56,441 bases of DNA. Origin: JAGOUN01 sp040389005. Its GTDB lineage: Bacteria; Pseudomonadota; Gammaproteobacteria; JAGOUN01. Of the stretch, positions 8,446 to 17,243 are shown piece by piece (position 1 is the first letter of the stretch; the number at the start of each line of letters is the position of its first letter). Position numbers and translations under genes: made by a program. The stretch lies in NCBI GenBank assembly GCA_040389005.1, contig JAZKAS010000008.1:1-56441 (forward strand). The letters are read 5' to 3'. The notes below the pieces were generated by a model. It was not told the origin of the DNA and did no database searches. It was given only the letters and a program-made list of their open reading frames with translations.

Positions 8446-9806
8446 TTATCGTCCTAATTCACGCAAGGGTTTCTTGCTTAATAAATGTTCTGTAATGGCC
8501 TCTAAAGAGACGCCGCGAGTTTCTGGGATAAAGAAGCGTGTGAACACAAGACCTAAAATACACGCGATCGCATAAATCCAAAACGTGCCTGCGATACCAC
8601 AGCCTTTGAGGAATAGAGGAAAAGTAAATACAACTAAGAAGTTAAATCCCCAGTTACAAATAGAGGCCATTCCCATGCCGGTGTTACGGACATGAATTGG
8701 GAAGATTTCGGCCATCATTAAGTGTGGAATTGGGCCGATCGCGATCGCAAAGAAAGCGATGTACACAAGAACCGCCAAGAAAGTGACGATGCTTAAATTT
8801 GCAGCCTGCAATTGTGTACCCATGCTAATGATGATGAGCGTGGCAGCGGCGCCGGCAAAACCAATATAAAGCAGTTTGCGGCGGCCAACTTTTTCAACCA
8901 ACCACATGGCTAACACGGTAGTTAACATATTGACCAAGCCTACGCCTACGGTCGCTAAAATCTGCGTGCTCGCGCCATCGATGCCAGTGGCTGCAAAAAT
9001 ACTTGGGGCAAAGTAGATGACCACGTTAATGCCGCTGATTTGTTGCAAAATGAAAAGCCCCATGGCGACTATAAGTGCCGGCCGAATGGTCGGTGAAAAC
9101 AGTTCGCTCCATTTGGCCATTTTGCCTTCGTCAGCAATCGTGTGTTCGATCGATTTTATTTCAGCTTCGTTGTCGCCCGTTGGATTAATGCGATCGAGCA
9201 CTGCTTTTGCTTTTGCCGTTTGATTAGAAAGTACCAACCAACGATGACTTTCAGGCAAGCAAATCATGCCAATCAATAGAATCAACGCAGGAATTGCTCC
9301 GGCCGCAAACATCCAACGCCAGTTAATGCCAAAGACAAATAAATAATTAACCACATAGCCTAGCATAATTCCGATGGTAATGGCCAGTTGATAACAACCG
9401 ACTAAACGGCCGCGTAGATTGGCAGGCGCCATTTCTGCAATATACAGCGGAGTCATGACGCCGGCGATACCAATGGCGAGGCCGGTGATTAGTCGAGCGA
9501 TCACCAGCGTTGTTAAATCGATAGAAAGCGCTGCACNNNNNNNNNNCTGACAGTAAAAAGAATCGCGGCAGAAATAAGCGCTGTTTTGCGACCAATCTTC
9601 GTGGTCAATTTTGTGGCAATATAAGAGCCTAATACGATGGAAGCGAACATGGCTCCCAAAGGTAAAGCGCTGGCTAAAAAGCCTAAAGAAGCTTCATCAA
9701 GGTGAAAATGCTCCGTGAGCGTTGGCAGGATGCCGGCGATAACGCCTTCATCGAACCCAAACAAAAGGCCGGAGAGGGCGGCGATACTTGCGATAAGATA
9801 GACCAT
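8446..9806 (-). CDS. MFS sugar porter (XylE/GalP type), split by assembly gap
   Basis: A 12-segment major facilitator of the sugar-porter family that imports a monosaccharide by proton symport. The N-terminal half has LLFGFDEGVIAG and GSYIATKLTTKIGRKTALIS. After the gap come LVIARLITGLAIG, PLYIAEMAPANLRGRLVG and LPESHRWL. Near the C-terminus are EIFPIHVRNTGMG and FIPETRGVSLE. Ten Ns at 9537-9546 break the frame: the flanking codons need a gap length of 2 modulo 3, so the true gap is not 10, and with about 8 or 11 bases the gene would be intact. The substrate is unknown. It lies between corB-like (11 bases) and ffh (6 bases), where many gammaproteobacteria carry ypjD. Confidence 0.88.
9537..9546. 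other. Assembly gap (10 N) in the sugar porter gene
   Basis: Placeholder Ns. The flanking sequence encodes ...ILFTV and AALSIDLTT..., which in the family are separated by only about three to four residues, so the missing DNA is probably about 8-11 bases. Confidence 0.9.
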
Positions 9807-9817
9807 AATTTTCTTCC

Positions 9818-11083
9818 TTAACCGATAGCTGTGTTTTCCAGAGGCGCGTGTTTTTTCAATCGAATGGATTCTACACGATTATGCCGCACCTGCAAAATTT
9901 CAATGCTGCAACCGTGGATATCTAATGATAACCCAGGTTTTGGGATCGCTTCGAGATGCTCGAAAATGAGTCCATTCACGGTGTTTGCGTCAATGCTAGT
10001 AAACACGGTGTTTAATTCTTTATTAAGATCACGAATGGTGGCGCTGCCGTCAACGAGATAGCTGCCATCTTTTTGTAAAACAATATCCTGCGTATCTTCA
10101 ATAACATCCGTAGTAAATGCGCCGACAATTTCTTCGAGAATATTATCTAAGGTGACAAGGCCTTTAATTTTGCCGTATTCGTCTACCACTAGCGCTAATC
10201 GATTCTTATGCTTTTGAAAATGTAACAGTTGCTGTTTTAAATCGACCCCTTCAGGAATAAAGTAGACTTGTCGTAAATATTTTTTAATTTGTTTTTTGTT
10301 AAAAGTCGTAAGATTAATGCTTTTAAGAATATCGCGTGTATGCAAGATGCCACATGTATTGTCAATATTACCATGAAACACGGGAACGCGCGTATGTTGT
10401 GCGGCATGCAGTTGTCGGATGATTTCATGCAGGTTGTCATTGAGATTAATTCCCACGATGTCACTCCGTGTGACCATGATTTCATCGACGGTAATTTTTT
10501 TTAAATCAAACACGCCGAGTAACATGGAGCGATCTTGCGAAGGCATATCATCCGAAGAAGTATGAACCATCGTGCGTAATTCGTCACGACTGAGAGGCTC
10601 TAGTTGCGCTCCTGATACTCGTACGCCAAGTAGGCGCAATAAGCCATTTGCGATGGTATTGATCAACCAAACGAGCGGGTACGCAATTCGCAATAGCCAG
10701 CGTAATGGAAAAGAAACAATGGCAGCCGTCTGTTCGGGATAGAGCGCTGCGACGGTTTTGGGTGCGACTTCTGAAAAAATCAACACAATGAACGTTAAAA
10801 TAATCGATGCGATGAATGCGCTCGTTTCGCCATACAAATCGATCGCGATAATTGTCGCAAGTGTTCCTGCGAAAATGTTAGCGAAAGTATTGCCAATCAG
10901 AATGACGCCTAATAATCGATCGGGACGCTTCAGCAATTTCAAAATTTGTTTGGCACGTTTGTTGCCGGATTGGGCTTCATGTTGTAAGCGATATCGGTTG
11001 GTTGCCATCATTCCAGTTTCTGAGCTTGAGAAAAAACCTGACACAATAATGAGCAAAACAAGACCAATAATAGCCGCTAACAC
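9818..11083 (-). CDS. CorB/YfjD-type DUF21-CBS membrane protein
   Basis: A 421-residue CNNM/CorC-family protein. Residues 1 to about 180 form the DUF21 membrane domain, with the signature SGFFSSSETGMMATNRYRL and LIGNTFANIFAGTLAT. Two CBS domains follow at about 205-320 (VDEIMVTRSDIVGI, TRVPVFHGNIDN, ALVVDEYG). A C-terminal CorC_HlyC transporter-associated domain is at about 340-410. Relatives affect magnesium or cobalt efflux; the transported ion is not certain. The start is a GTG with an AAGGA site. It heads the minus-strand run corB-like, sugar porter, ffh, and in E. coli yfjD is likewise near ffh. Confidence 0.85.
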   Translation of the reverse strand: MLAAIIGLVLLIIVSGFFSSSETGMMATNRYRLQHEAQSGNKRAKQILKLLKRPDRLLGVILIGNTFANIFAGTLATIIAIDLYGETSAFIASIILTFIVLIFSEVAPKTVAALYPEQTAAIVSFPLRWLLRIAYPLVWLINTIANGLLRLLGVRVSGAQLEPLSRDELRTMVHTSSDDMPSQDRSMLLGVFDLKKITVDEIMVTRSDIVGINLNDNLHEIIRQLHAAQHTRVPVFHGNIDNTCGILHTRDILKSINLTTFNKKQIKKYLRQVYFIPEGVDLKQQLLHFQKHKNRLALVVDEYGKIKGLVTLDNILEEIVGAFTTDVIEDTQDIVLQKDGSYLVDGSATIRDLNKELNTVFTSIDANTVNGLIFEHLEAIPKPGLSLDIHGCSIEILQVRHNRVESIRLKKHAPLENTAIG

Positions 11084-11167
11084 AAGGAGTTCCTTAAATG
11101 AATGTTCGCAGGTATTATGTTATCTGTCTGTGAGAAGATCAAATGAATTAATCGAGGAGAGTTTTTT

Positions 11168-11545
11168 ATGGTGAGCGTACCGTATAAAAGTGTCGCAGCA
11201 GCGTTGGTATTGGCAGTTATACTCGGACCGATCGGGGTTTTTTACTCTTCGTTTATTGGCGGAGTGGTGATGAGTATTTTTGGATTGGTGGCGCTTGGTA
11301 CGATGGCCAGCATGCACTCTCCTTTGCCTATGGCGACGGTGTGTTTATTGGGTATTATTTGGGCGATGATTTCGGTCCGGTTTTATAATCATAAAATGTT
11401 GAAAGTGGCTCTCAGTGGAAATTTAAGTGAGTCCATGCGCTTTCGTAAACGTAAGAAAAGCATCCTTAAAAAAGAAGCTAAGTCTGTAGATCTTCCAGAA
11501 GAGGTAGCTGAAGCAGAAGAAGCGCCCGCATCGTGGAAGTTATGA
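11168..11545 (+). CDS. Small membrane protein with charged C-terminal tail
   Basis: I do not recognise a named family. The 125-residue protein has three hydrophobic segments (about 8-27, 30-48 and 53-71), the first containing LAVILGPIGVFYSS. A basic stretch, RKRKKSILKKEAK, follows, then an acidic end. A good GAGGAG site precedes the ATG. It is transcribed away from corB-like and towards recJ, whose start is about 70 bases downstream. Confidence 0.7.
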   Translation: MVSVPYKSVAAALVLAVILGPIGVFYSSFIGGVVMSIFGLVALGTMASMHSPLPMATVCLLGIIWAMISVRFYNHKMLKVALSGNLSESMRFRKRKKSILKKEAKSVDLPEEVAEAEEAPASWKL

Positions 11546-11614
11546 AAATAAAAGCGGTAGGGGCTGTGCCTTGTGCCTGCCCTGTTTTTTTCGATCAGGC
11601 GGTTGGGTAGTAAA

Positions 11615-13360
11615 ATGGCAGAATTAAGGAGGGTTATTCGCAGGGTTGTGCCTGAAAATGATCAGATAAAAATATTACATCCTGTCGTGGATCGAGTGTT
11701 GCGAAGTCGCGGTATTCTGTCAGTTGAAGAAGTTGATTATGCATTGCAACATTTGTTACCGTTTCATGCTTTAAGTCAGGTTGATGCCGCGGCGCGTTGC
11801 TTGGCTGATGCACTTGCTAAACAAGAAAAAATTCTCATCGTTGGTGATTTCGATGCCGATGGCGCAACAAGTACTGCGCTATCCGTGCGTGTATTAAAAG
11901 CATTTGGTGCAAAACAGGTTGAATTTCTTGTACCGAATCGATTTAATTTTGGTTATGGCTTAACGCCTGAATTGGTCGAAGTTGCCAAAACAATGCGACC
12001 AAACTTAATTATGACGGTTGATAATGGCATTTCAAGTATTGCGGGTGTGGCAGCTGCAAAAGCAGTTGGCATTAAAGTGTTGATTACTGATCATCATCTC
12101 TCTCCACCTGTTTTGCCGGATGCGGATGTCATTGTGAATCCGAATCAACACAATGATGTGTTCGAAAGCAAAGCGCTTGCCGGTGTTGGCGTTGTTTTTT
12201 ATGTCATGTTGGCCTTGAGGGCAGAATTGCGCACGCGTGATTGGTTCTCGCAACAAAGTATCGTTGAACCGAATCTTGCGCAATATTTAGATATAGTTGC
12301 ATTAGGCACTGTTGCTGATGTCGTTCCACTCGATCGTAATAATCGTATTTTAGTTGCGCAAGGATTAAAGCGTATTCGTGCTGGAAAATGCGTGCCAGGT
12401 ATTGCGGCATTATTATCGATTGCCAAAAAAATCCCAAAAAATCTACACGCGCAAGATCTTGGATTCTTAATCGGTCCACGTTTAAATGCTGCAGGCCGCA
12501 TGGATGATATGTCTTTAGGTATTGAATGTTTAATTACCGATGACCCTGCGCGCGCCATGTTTCTCGCACAACAACTCGATGAGTTTAATCGAGAACGAAA
12601 ACTGGTTGAGCAAGAGATGCAATTGCAAGCATTAAACACGCTTAAAAAAATCACGTTGGGCGCGGCAAAAACATTACCTTTGGGATTGTGTTTGTTTGAT
12701 GAGACGTGGCATCAAGGGGTGATTGGTATTTTAGCTTCTCGAATTAAAGATAAAGCGCATCGCCCAGTGATTGCATTTGCCAAAGAAAATGAAACAATTA
12801 TTAAAGGATCTGCACGTTCAATTCCCGGCGTACATATTCGTGATATTTTGGTGGAAGTGGATACGTGTTATCCCAATCTCATTATTAAATTCGGTGGTCA
12901 TGCAATGGCCGCAGGATTATCGCTGTTAGAAAGTAATTTAAAAGCATTTTCTGAAGCGTTTAACGCAGTATTAGCAAAACACGTCACACAAAATATGTTA
13001 GAAAAAATTGTAGAAACGGATGGTGAATTAACACACGATGATTTCACTTTGCGTTTTGCAGAAATTTTGCAAGAACAGGGTCCATGGGGTCAACAATTTC
13101 CTGAGCCCATTTTTGATGGACGTTTCAACGTAATTGACGAAAATATTCTTGCGGGAAAATATTTAAAGTTTACGCTCTCACCAGAAAATAAAGATCAACT
13201 TATCGAAGCAGTTGCGTTTAATATTGATATTGAACAATGGCCGATGCAACGCTGTGAAGTTGCGCATGTCGTGTATCGCCTGGATATTAATGAATTTCGA
13301 GAACGACGTAAGTTGCAATTGATTATTGAACAAATTGAACCGATTAGAATATTGGAATAA
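11615..13360 (+). CDS. recJ: Single-stranded-DNA-specific 5'-3' exonuclease RecJ
   Basis: RecJ resects 5' ends in RecF-pathway recombination and mismatch repair. DHH-superfamily motifs are in order: VGDFDADGATSTAL, VDNGIS, ITDHHL, then the DHHA1 box GGHAMAAGLSL and the C-terminal OB-like region. From the ATG at 11615 the protein has 581 residues, matching E. coli (577). A GTG 42 bases upstream would add 14 residues. Neither start has an ideal ribosome site; I prefer the ATG because of length. It shares the strand with the DUF4143 ATPase, which begins 77 bases later. Confidence 0.94.
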   Translation: MAELRRVIRRVVPENDQIKILHPVVDRVLRSRGILSVEEVDYALQHLLPFHALSQVDAAARCLADALAKQEKILIVGDFDADGATSTALSVRVLKAFGAKQVEFLVPNRFNFGYGLTPELVEVAKTMRPNLIMTVDNGISSIAGVAAAKAVGIKVLITDHHLSPPVLPDADVIVNPNQHNDVFESKALAGVGVVFYVMLALRAELRTRDWFSQQSIVEPNLAQYLDIVALGTVADVVPLDRNNRILVAQGLKRIRAGKCVPGIAALLSIAKKIPKNLHAQDLGFLIGPRLNAAGRMDDMSLGIECLITDDPARAMFLAQQLDEFNRERKLVEQEMQLQALNTLKKITLGAAKTLPLGLCLFDETWHQGVIGILASRIKDKAHRPVIAFAKENETIIKGSARSIPGVHIRDILVEVDTCYPNLIIKFGGHAMAAGLSLLESNLKAFSEAFNAVLAKHVTQNMLEKIVETDGELTHDDFTLRFAEILQEQGPWGQQFPEPIFDGRFNVIDENILAGKYLKFTLSPENKDQLIEAVAFNIDIEQWPMQRCEVAHVVYRLDINEFRERRKLQLIIEQIEPIRILE

Positions 13361-13437
13361 GGGTTGGCGAGAACATTGCCTGGAAATCATCCATCAAGTG
13401 GTTGATATCCAGCCACAGAGTGGCTATAATTTATAAT

Positions 13438-14679
13438 ATGTACCAGCGTAATTTAAACTTACATTTGTTAGCCGCACTTCAGGATACGCCAGTTGTCTTG
13501 CTGAATGGTGCGCGCCAAACCGGCAAAAGCACTCTAGTGAAGTCTCTCGCTAAGGAAGGGCTTTTTGCATCGCATTATTTAACTTTAGATGATGTGAGTG
13601 TGTTATCCGCAATTAGGCATGATCCAGCAGGATTTTTGAGTGGACTTCCGGATGATCAATTGATCATTTTGGATGAAATACAGCGCGCACCTGAACTTCT
13701 GCTCTCTATAAAAGATAATGTAGACCAAGATCGACGCGCGGGTCGTTTTTTACTGACGGGTTCTGCCAACGTATTACTACTGCCTAAGTTGGCGGATTCG
13801 CTCGCTGGTCGTATGGAGATCCTTACCCTTTGGCCATTAGCGCAGCAAGAGCTCAATCATTCCACTTATCGTTTTATTGATAAAATATTTGAAAATGATG
13901 TGCAATTTACAGCGAAATCAACTTTAAGTCGCCTCGAGCTTATTCAAATTTTATGTCGAGGTGGATATCCAGCTGCCATTCATCGAAGTGAGTCACGACG
14001 GTATGCTTGGTTTGAAAGTTACTTAACGACAGTGTTGCAACGTGATATTAAAGAGCTGGCTAATATTGAAGGGTTAACAGAATTGCCGCGGCTTTTACAG
14101 TTGCTAGCGACGCGTCACATGGGTCTTGCTAACTATGCAGATTTGTCGCGTAACGCAGGGTTATCGCAAACAACCTTAAAGCGTTATATGGCTTTATTCG
14201 AAGCAACGTTTTTAATTTCTTATTTGCCGCCCTGGTTTAATAATTTAGGTAAACGCTTAGTTAAAACACCAAAATGGATGCTGAATGATGCGGGATTAAC
14301 AGCGCATCTATTAGGGCTGAGTGTTGAAAAGTTAAATAATTTTCCGATTATGTTGGGTTTTTTATTAGAAAGTTTTGTTGTTAATGAGTTGCAAAAACAA
14401 GTGACTTGGCAGGATTTCCCAACGCGAATTTTTCATTTTCGAACGGAAGCGGGCCAAGAAGTTGATATTGTTTTAGAAAATAGACATGGCGATCTTGTAG
14501 GTATTGAAGTGAAAGCGAATCATACGGTCTCAGCGCATGATTTTAAAAGTTTGCATGTTTTAGCAGAATTAACCGGCGAACGATTTAAACGCGGAATTGT
14601 TTTTTATTCGGGAGATAAAGTGATTCCATTTGGTAAAAATTATTATGCGTTACCGATTTCTTTTTTATGGTCTGAATAA
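13438..14679 (+). CDS. DUF4143-family AAA ATPase
   Basis: About 413 residues. The N-terminal AAA_14 domain has a Walker A motif GARQTGKST, Walker B LIILDEIQRAPE and sensor LLTGSANVLLL. The C-terminal DUF4143 domain has a PD-(D/E)XK-like segment EAGQEVDIVLENRHGDLVGIEVKA. Proteins of this type are common accessory genes in bacteria and archaea; their biological role is not established, and nuclease-like and toxin-antitoxin roles have been suggested. The ATG at 13438 is preferred over an upstream TTG. It lies between recJ and the broken murF copy, so it may be part of the accessory insertion. Confidence 0.85.
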   Translation: MYQRNLNLHLLAALQDTPVVLLNGARQTGKSTLVKSLAKEGLFASHYLTLDDVSVLSAIRHDPAGFLSGLPDDQLIILDEIQRAPELLLSIKDNVDQDRRAGRFLLTGSANVLLLPKLADSLAGRMEILTLWPLAQQELNHSTYRFIDKIFENDVQFTAKSTLSRLELIQILCRGGYPAAIHRSESRRYAWFESYLTTVLQRDIKELANIEGLTELPRLLQLLATRHMGLANYADLSRNAGLSQTTLKRYMALFEATFLISYLPPWFNNLGKRLVKTPKWMLNDAGLTAHLLGLSVEKLNNFPIMLGFLLESFVVNELQKQVTWQDFPTRIFHFRTEAGQEVDIVLENRHGDLVGIEVKANHTVSAHDFKSLHVLAELTGERFKRGIVFYSGDKVIPFGKNYYALPISFLWSE

Positions 14680-14693
14680 GAAGGTGTATCACT

Positions 14694-14816
14694 ATGAAAT
14701 ATCACGATATTGAATTCGAAGCTTCGCAAATTTCTATCGATACACGTACATTGGTGACCGGTGATGTGTATATTGCCATTCAAGGTGAAACACAAGACGA
14801 TCATGATTATGTGTAG
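14694..14816 (+). pseudogene. Truncated 5' copy of murF
   Basis: This 40-codon frame starts with ATG and ends with TAG. It encodes a protein 32/40 identical to the first 40 residues of the intact MurF at 17244, including GDVYIAIQG. At DNA level 25 of 120 bases differ, 16 of them at third codon positions, so the two copies diverged largely under coding constraint. The homology stops at the TAG, and no Mur ligase P-loop or catalytic domain follows. It is therefore a stranded stub rather than a small gene. It lies 14 bases after the DUF4143 ATPase and 2.55 kb before the intact gene. Confidence 0.85.
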
Positions 14817-14822
14817 ACTAAC

Positions 14823-14836
14823 AGAGTTGACCCCTT
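14823..14836. repeat. Half-site resembling the RAYT transposon end
   Basis: AGAGTTGACCCCTT matches the outer 14 bases of the right inverted repeat of the RAYT element at 45024-45037 (AGACTTGACCCCTT) at 13 of 14 positions. It lies seven bases after the broken end of the murF stub. No second half-site is seen in the island. Confidence 0.45.
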
Positions 14837-14850
14837 GGGATTTAATAAGC

Positions 14851-15858
14851 TCAATTAAATTTTTTATAGTTACTATATGAGTGAGATGATTCGCTATTAT
14901 TCACTGATACTTTATTTAAACCGTTCAAGTAACTTAATTTCAGCAAAGGAGAGTGCTCCTCTGGTAGTTGCTTTGTGAATGTTAGTGACTCTCTGCATAT
15001 TGCATAATATTGTTTGCTTTCTTCATAACGGCGTTGATAATCTTTTTTAATTACATCACTTAATCCATCTTGCTGTTTAAGTATTCTGAGCAAGCGATAG
15101 GCTTTTTGATATAAGTTGCCTGCAGTTTTGTGATCGCTTGCTTGGTATGCCTTATAAGCGTTACGAAGCGCTTGAAAAACTTGAATGTAAGGATTGTCTT
15201 CAGCGATATCTAGCATGCGACGATCAATACCGTATTGGTGTGCAAAGCTATCTTTGCTCTCCGCCGTATTGTTTAGCTCCTTTTGAATGAACGCGTGATC
15301 ATTCGTGCTGGCAACGTACTGATCTCTAGAATCGATTATTCTTTTTTCGTCGATTTGTTCATAAACATAGATTTGTAAGCCGATTAAAAATCGTTCATAA
15401 CTATAGCCATAAGAAAATAAAAGATTTAAGGCATCAAAGCCTATTGGGCATTTTTCAAAAATATTTCCGAGTGAAAGGGCGCAAATGCTCGACGTGCTTA
15501 CTGGTAAATTGGGATCGACAAGTAATTTTAATAAAACAATCACTTTTGATAAATGTATTTCATTCTTTCTATTTGAATTTTTATGGTACACTTGAACAAA
15601 AAAACTAGAAAATATTCTATGCTTGCTGTACGTATCAGGAGTGTTAAGGCAATGTCTATAAGGTCGTAGAAATTTTTCTAAATTTTTTGCTACAATAAAA
15701 TTTCCTTCTGAATCTTTTTGTGTATTAGTATCTGTAACAAAATCCATCCACGTGGTTGGCATCCACCACTGCGAGAGAGTGTTAAAGTCAAACCAGTGAT
15801 TTTCTTCAGTTGTTTGATTAGACACGATTGGCATAATTGTTTTAGTCGTTGGCCACAT
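14851..15858 (-). CDS. Orphan helical protein, possible MIT/TPR-like C-terminal bundle
   Basis: I do not recognise this 335-residue protein. The N-terminal half is Trp- and Phe-rich (HWFDF, QWWMPTTWMDF). Residues of about 225-290 form a helical stretch, ALRNAYKAYQASDHKTAGNL then YQKAYRLLRIL and YQRRYEESKQYY, whose spacing of Ala and Tyr resembles MIT or TPR helices; this is tentative. The tail has Ser/Asn clusters (NNSESSHSYSN). The ATG at 15858 has a GAGGAA site and is preferred over starts further upstream. It lies in the insertion between the murF stub and murF, downstream of another orphan on the same strand. Confidence 0.6.
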   Translation of the reverse strand: MWPTTKTIMPIVSNQTTEENHWFDFNTLSQWWMPTTWMDFVTDTNTQKDSEGNFIVAKNLEKFLRPYRHCLNTPDTYSKHRIFSSFFVQVYHKNSNRKNEIHLSKVIVLLKLLVDPNLPVSTSSICALSLGNIFEKCPIGFDALNLLFSYGYSYERFLIGLQIYVYEQIDEKRIIDSRDQYVASTNDHAFIQKELNNTAESKDSFAHQYGIDRRMLDIAEDNPYIQVFQALRNAYKAYQASDHKTAGNLYQKAYRLLRILKQQDGLSDVIKKDYQRRYEESKQYYAICRESLTFTKQLPEEHSPLLKLSYLNGLNKVSVNNSESSHSYSNYKKFN

Positions 15859-15912
15859 GGTGATGTTTCCTCTTTTTTGCTTTATCTCAAACAAGCTTGA
15901 TCTTCGCGTATT

Positions 15913-16839
15913 TTACACTTTTTTGTTATAAGATAAACTCTCAAATGAACTACTAAACTCAGATGCATCTCCCTTGGATGAAGAACTCGGACTGCATTCA
16001 TCATCTGAATTCCTTCGCAAAAAAGAATTTTCATGTAAAAATTGTAATCTAATCTGTGAGGCTGAGTCGAAATTGCCGCCTTGAGGAGAGGCATCGCTTT
16101 TCTCATCTTCGCTGCTGGGTTCTTCAAAAGGATCTATATTGAATTGTGATAGTGGCGCACGTCGAAATAGAGTCATGCCCAATCCTTCAGCAACACTCAT
16201 TCTTCTTCTGGGAGTAGGTATTGGTGTGAAAGCAAGCCGATTGTTGCGAGTAACAATCGCGCTATTGGTGGGAAGTATGACCCTTAAGGCCGGATGTAGC
16301 GTTGGGGGTTGAAGCGTGTTTCTAGAGATTGTTTCAATGCTTTCTAATGCCTTAAGATTAAAGCCATAGTCAGCGGTTTCTAAAATATAAAAAAGTGTGT
16401 CGACTACAAAACGATTGTTTCCAGATAGTTTCTCTTGAAAATATTTAATTGCTAGAATCAGTGCTAGTGTAAGCACGGTTTGCACGAGTGCGGTCTCGAA
16501 TAATATGCTGCGTGTATCTTCAATTTGCTTGATTGAAAACCTCCTTACTTCGTCTACTTCGGAAGTTATAGTTACCACGCTGGGTAATTGCCAAGCTCCT
16601 TCAAATTGTTGGGGAATGGTTTCATAAATTCGACAAGCTGCGGACCATAAAGCAAAAAGCGCTGAAAAAGGTACTATGGCGATATTTAATATGTCGCTTG
16701 ATGCGAGCGGTTCATTTCTTTTTGCATTGCTAAGATGCTGTTTCGCAGAAATGTATATCGCGAGTGCGGTGGTGATAAGATAAATATTATTTCCTACAAA
16801 TTGTATGTTGCGACTTAAAGATAGGTTTCGAGTTAGCAT
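15913..16839 (-). CDS. Orphan membrane protein with serine-rich acidic tail
   Basis: I do not recognise this 308-residue protein. It has hydrophobic segments at about 15-33, 50-68 and 112-130, so it is probably membrane-embedded. The C-terminal 90 residues are disordered and rich in Ser, Glu and Asp, with SSSEDEKSDASPQGG and SPSSSSKGDASEFSSSFES near the end. An AAAGGA site precedes the ATG. It is upstream of the other island orphan on the same strand. Membrane hairpins plus an acidic serine tail occur in secreted effectors of Legionellales, but that is inference only. Confidence 0.6.
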   Translation of the reverse strand: MLTRNLSLSRNIQFVGNNIYLITTALAIYISAKQHLSNAKRNEPLASSDILNIAIVPFSALFALWSAACRIYETIPQQFEGAWQLPSVVTITSEVDEVRRFSIKQIEDTRSILFETALVQTVLTLALILAIKYFQEKLSGNNRFVVDTLFYILETADYGFNLKALESIETISRNTLQPPTLHPALRVILPTNSAIVTRNNRLAFTPIPTPRRRMSVAEGLGMTLFRRAPLSQFNIDPFEEPSSEDEKSDASPQGGNFDSASQIRLQFLHENSFLRRNSDDECSPSSSSKGDASEFSSSFESLSYNKKV

Positions 16840-17243
16840 AAATGATTATCCTTTTAAATTATGAGGCTTTTCATAATAAATTTACGTCCTTTTAATCGGT
16901 ATTTTACTCGTTCAAGCTTAAAGAATTATGAAAAGTGACTAATTATTGCGCGAAAAATGCAGTTCTTGCCAGTGATTGAGGGTGTGTTAGAATAAGACAA
17001 GCTTGTAGAAAGGGATTGCCCAAAATGATCTTTATTAAACCCTCGAAATGACGTTGAGCCCAAAGATTTTTTTGGCGATGTTAAACATAAAGATATCTTA
17101 ATGCTTTTTTGAATATTGAATTGCCCAAATTTACAAAAACTAATCGCGAAATGTTGGTGTGTCGTATGAAAAAACCACCGAAGCGGCTGGCTTGTAAATT
17201 TGACGATATTGTCGCTTTATAATGATTAGAAGGGAGTAGTAAT
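16840..17243. other. Intergenic region upstream of murF
   Basis: About 400 AT-rich bases separate the divergent orphan and murF. I see no RNA gene, no long repeat and no convincing frame. The last 20 bases, with an AGAAGGGAG ribosome site, resemble the 20 bases before the murF stub, so homology between the copies may begin just before the ATG. Confidence 0.4.

Noticed and set aside
9347..9595. Open frame running through the N gap at 9537
   Set aside because: It joins the two sides in the wrong frame and its product is not transporter-like; the real gene uses another frame on each side.
12199..12654. 151-codon open frame on the minus strand inside recJ
   Set aside because: recJ is clearly coding on the other strand with all motifs; the antisense frame has no ribosome site or recognisable product.
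14694..14816. The 40-codon frame considered as a small functional gene
   Set aside because: It is only the first 40 residues of MurF, lacks every catalytic region and ends at a breakpoint.
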